The notes below the pieces were generated by a model, which was given only the letters and a program-made list of their open reading frames with translations, searched no databases and was not told the DNA's origin. Shown here one piece after another: positions 62,897 through 64,000 of a stretch of 64,000 nucleotides of DNA (its first letter is position 1; each line of letters begins with the position of its first letter). The stretch is from assembly GCA_035760665.1 (NCBI GenBank), contig DASTSN010000085.1, forward strand, positions 1 to 64,000, in the 5' to 3' direction. The translations under genes and the position numbers were made by a program. Source of the DNA: DASTSN01 sp035760665. GTDB lineage: Bacteria; Bacteroidota; Bacteroidia; Chitinophagales; Chitinophagaceae.

Positions 62897-64000
62897 TTAG
62901 TTCACATCGCTTCCTTCTTTCAGTTTGCTGATCATGCTTTCCATGCTTGCTTTATTCAGCGGGTCTGGTGCAAGCGGTAATGCCTGGTTAGCATATTTCA
63001 GTGCTGTTTTGTAATCACCATTGGCCGAGTAGCCTCTTACCAGTCCTGCCAGCGTGGTGAACTGATTAGGATTTTTGGAAAAATTCAGTTTAAATACATC
63101 CAGGGCTTCTTTGTTTTTGTGTTGCTGCAACAACTGTCGTCCGTATTGGTGCAGTTCAAAAATATTTCCAAGCGACAGAGCATTTTTCATCATGGCAGCG
63201 GCTTCGTCAGTCCTGCCCATTTTTTCCAGCAATTGGGCCCTGGTATTCCATGCTCTGAAACTCCTGTCGCCGCCAAAAATAGTGCTGGTGGCACTGTCAG
63301 CCCATTGCAGGGCCTGTTCAAGATTTACCTCATGCTGCAGGCACCAATTGGCAGCCTCGTTCCAGCTTTCCCAGCTAAAACCTTTATCTGTGCGGAGTTC
63401 CCGGCGAAAACTTTCAACCTGGTCGTTGATGTAATCCACCTGCACAGTAAAGGGGATCATGATTTTTTCCCATTCCAGTGCGATAGTAGCGCTATTCTCT
63501 GTTTCATTCAGGAATTCATATTTTAACCATTCCACGCTTTTGTCCAAAGCCTGCGGTTTAACAGGTACCCGCAAAGCGTCTTCGGCCGGATCGTAGAAAA
63601 AGCTGCCCCAGGAAGTAGCATTTTTTGAAAAAATCAAGATGCTTTCTTCCGGACCGTAGGCTATGAAAAATCCGTATTTGCCGGCAGGCAGGGAATGCCC
63701 CTCTATTTTTACAGCCGTGGTAAATTCAATGGTAGTATTCTCGTTAGCGCCGGCACGCCACGGTGCAGCTTTGCTGCTGCCAAAGCCCTGGTCGGTAAAA
63801 CCTTCCGGGATCAGTTGGCCCCAGATTTTTCCTTCACGCCCTTTTACACCCGGGCGGTCGTAATGAATGCTAACATCCGTCAGGCCAATACGTTCACCGA
63901 CAGATGCTTTTTTGTTGCCCCCGCTGGGCAGGGTTGTAAGCTGGCAAAACGACGTTGCAGTTATGGCCAGCAACATACAGGTTGTGATAAGTATTTTCAT
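62897..64000 (-). CDS. DUF2911 protein with C-terminal tetratricopeptide-like repeats
   Basis: This 367-residue exported protein has a signal peptide (ILITTCMLLAITATSFCQ). Residues ~30-195 form DUF2911 (VSIHYDRPGVKGREGKIWG, PWRAGANENTTIEF, LPAGKYGFFIAYG). The remainder has TPR-like helices (WNTRAQLLEKMGRTDEAAAMMK, NKEALDVFKLNFSKNP, YKTALKYANQALPLAP, excerpted). Its ATG is exactly at the window edge (63998-64000), so the gene is complete as called unless a longer start lies outside. Function unknown. Confidence 0.88.
   Translation of the reverse strand: MKILITTCMLLAITATSFCQLTTLPSGGNKKASVGERIGLTDVSIHYDRPGVKGREGKIWGQLIPEGFTDQGFGSSKAAPWRAGANENTTIEFTTAVKIEGHSLPAGKYGFFIAYGPEESILIFSKNATSWGSFFYDPAEDALRVPVKPQALDKSVEWLKYEFLNETENSATIALEWEKIMIPFTVQVDYINDQVESFRRELRTDKGFSWESWNEAANWCLQHEVNLEQALQWADSATSTIFGGDRSFRAWNTRAQLLEKMGRTDEAAAMMKNALSLGNIFELHQYGRQLLQQHKNKEALDVFKLNFSKNPNQFTTLAGLVRGYSANGDYKTALKYANQALPLAPDPLNKASMESMISKLKEGSDVN

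Overview
The window looks like chromosome of a Bacteroidota bacterium, most likely family Chitinophagaceae. The supporting signs are a C-terminal T9SS-type sorting domain and a gliding-motility-associated C-terminal domain, a GLPGLI protein paired with a TonB-type outer-membrane protein, FucP-type sugar transporters, promoters of the TTTG / TAnnTTTG type, and almost no Shine-Dalgarno sequences. The genus cannot be fixed from sequence alone. No tRNA, rRNA, CRISPR array, complete insertion sequence or phage module was seen.

Layout. 1-1949: the end of an EcoRII-like restriction endonuclease, a 384-base gap with two hairpins, then a SRAP (YedK/HMCES-like) gene with a small partner. 2219-16791: mixed accessory genes, including an AraC regulator with an SDR oxidoreductase, a DoxX-like membrane protein, a T9SS cargo protein, a GMC oxidoreductase, a beta-helix protein, a DinB-like protein, a glycosyltransferase and a large lectin/PKD surface protein. 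16803-32351: carbohydrate block with a ROK sugar kinase and FucP-type transporter, glycogen synthesis genes glgA, glgC and glgB, an SLC45-like transporter with a secreted GH13 enzyme, a GLPGLI/TonB pair, and a GH16 glucanase. 32428-38520: the first half of histidine biosynthesis (hisG, hisD, hisC, hisB), with a PQQ-type sugar dehydrogenase gene between hisC and hisB. 38545-44393: a five-gene minus-strand operon (PhyH dioxygenase, aldo/keto reductase, DUF5009 membrane protein, small GNAT, amidohydrolase) with a divergent AraC regulator. 44472-54766: trpE-G-D-C-F, a GNAT gene, trpB, trpA, followed on the same strand by hisH, hisA, hisF and hisIE. 54872-64000: a TlpA/ResA-like thioredoxin protein and a run of secreted or membrane proteins of mostly unknown role, a LuxR-type regulator and a DUF2911/TPR protein.

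The most interesting reading is regulatory. Both the hisG and trpE transcripts begin with a tiny leader-peptide gene that is too short for ordinary gene finding. One is rich in His codons (MKQILHIHHQHTCLVR), the other has three consecutive Trp codons. Each is followed by a rho-independent terminator whose 5' arm can pair instead with a segment at the end of the leader gene, which is classic ribosome-stalling attenuation. In each case a Bacteroidota-type promoter sits only about 8-10 bases before the leader ATG, so the leader mRNAs would be almost leaderless. Because hisH-A-F-IE lie downstream of trpA with no His-rich leader of their own, half of the histidine pathway may be under the tryptophan attenuator.

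Other points: a lipoprotein gene broken by one in-frame UGA (60674-61105), a duplicated fragment of a gene end plus terminator (5609-5691 versus 7217-7298), and foreign-looking genes lodged inside both amino-acid operons. Start codons were chosen from signal peptides, family starts and overlaps, because ribosome binding sites are not informative here.
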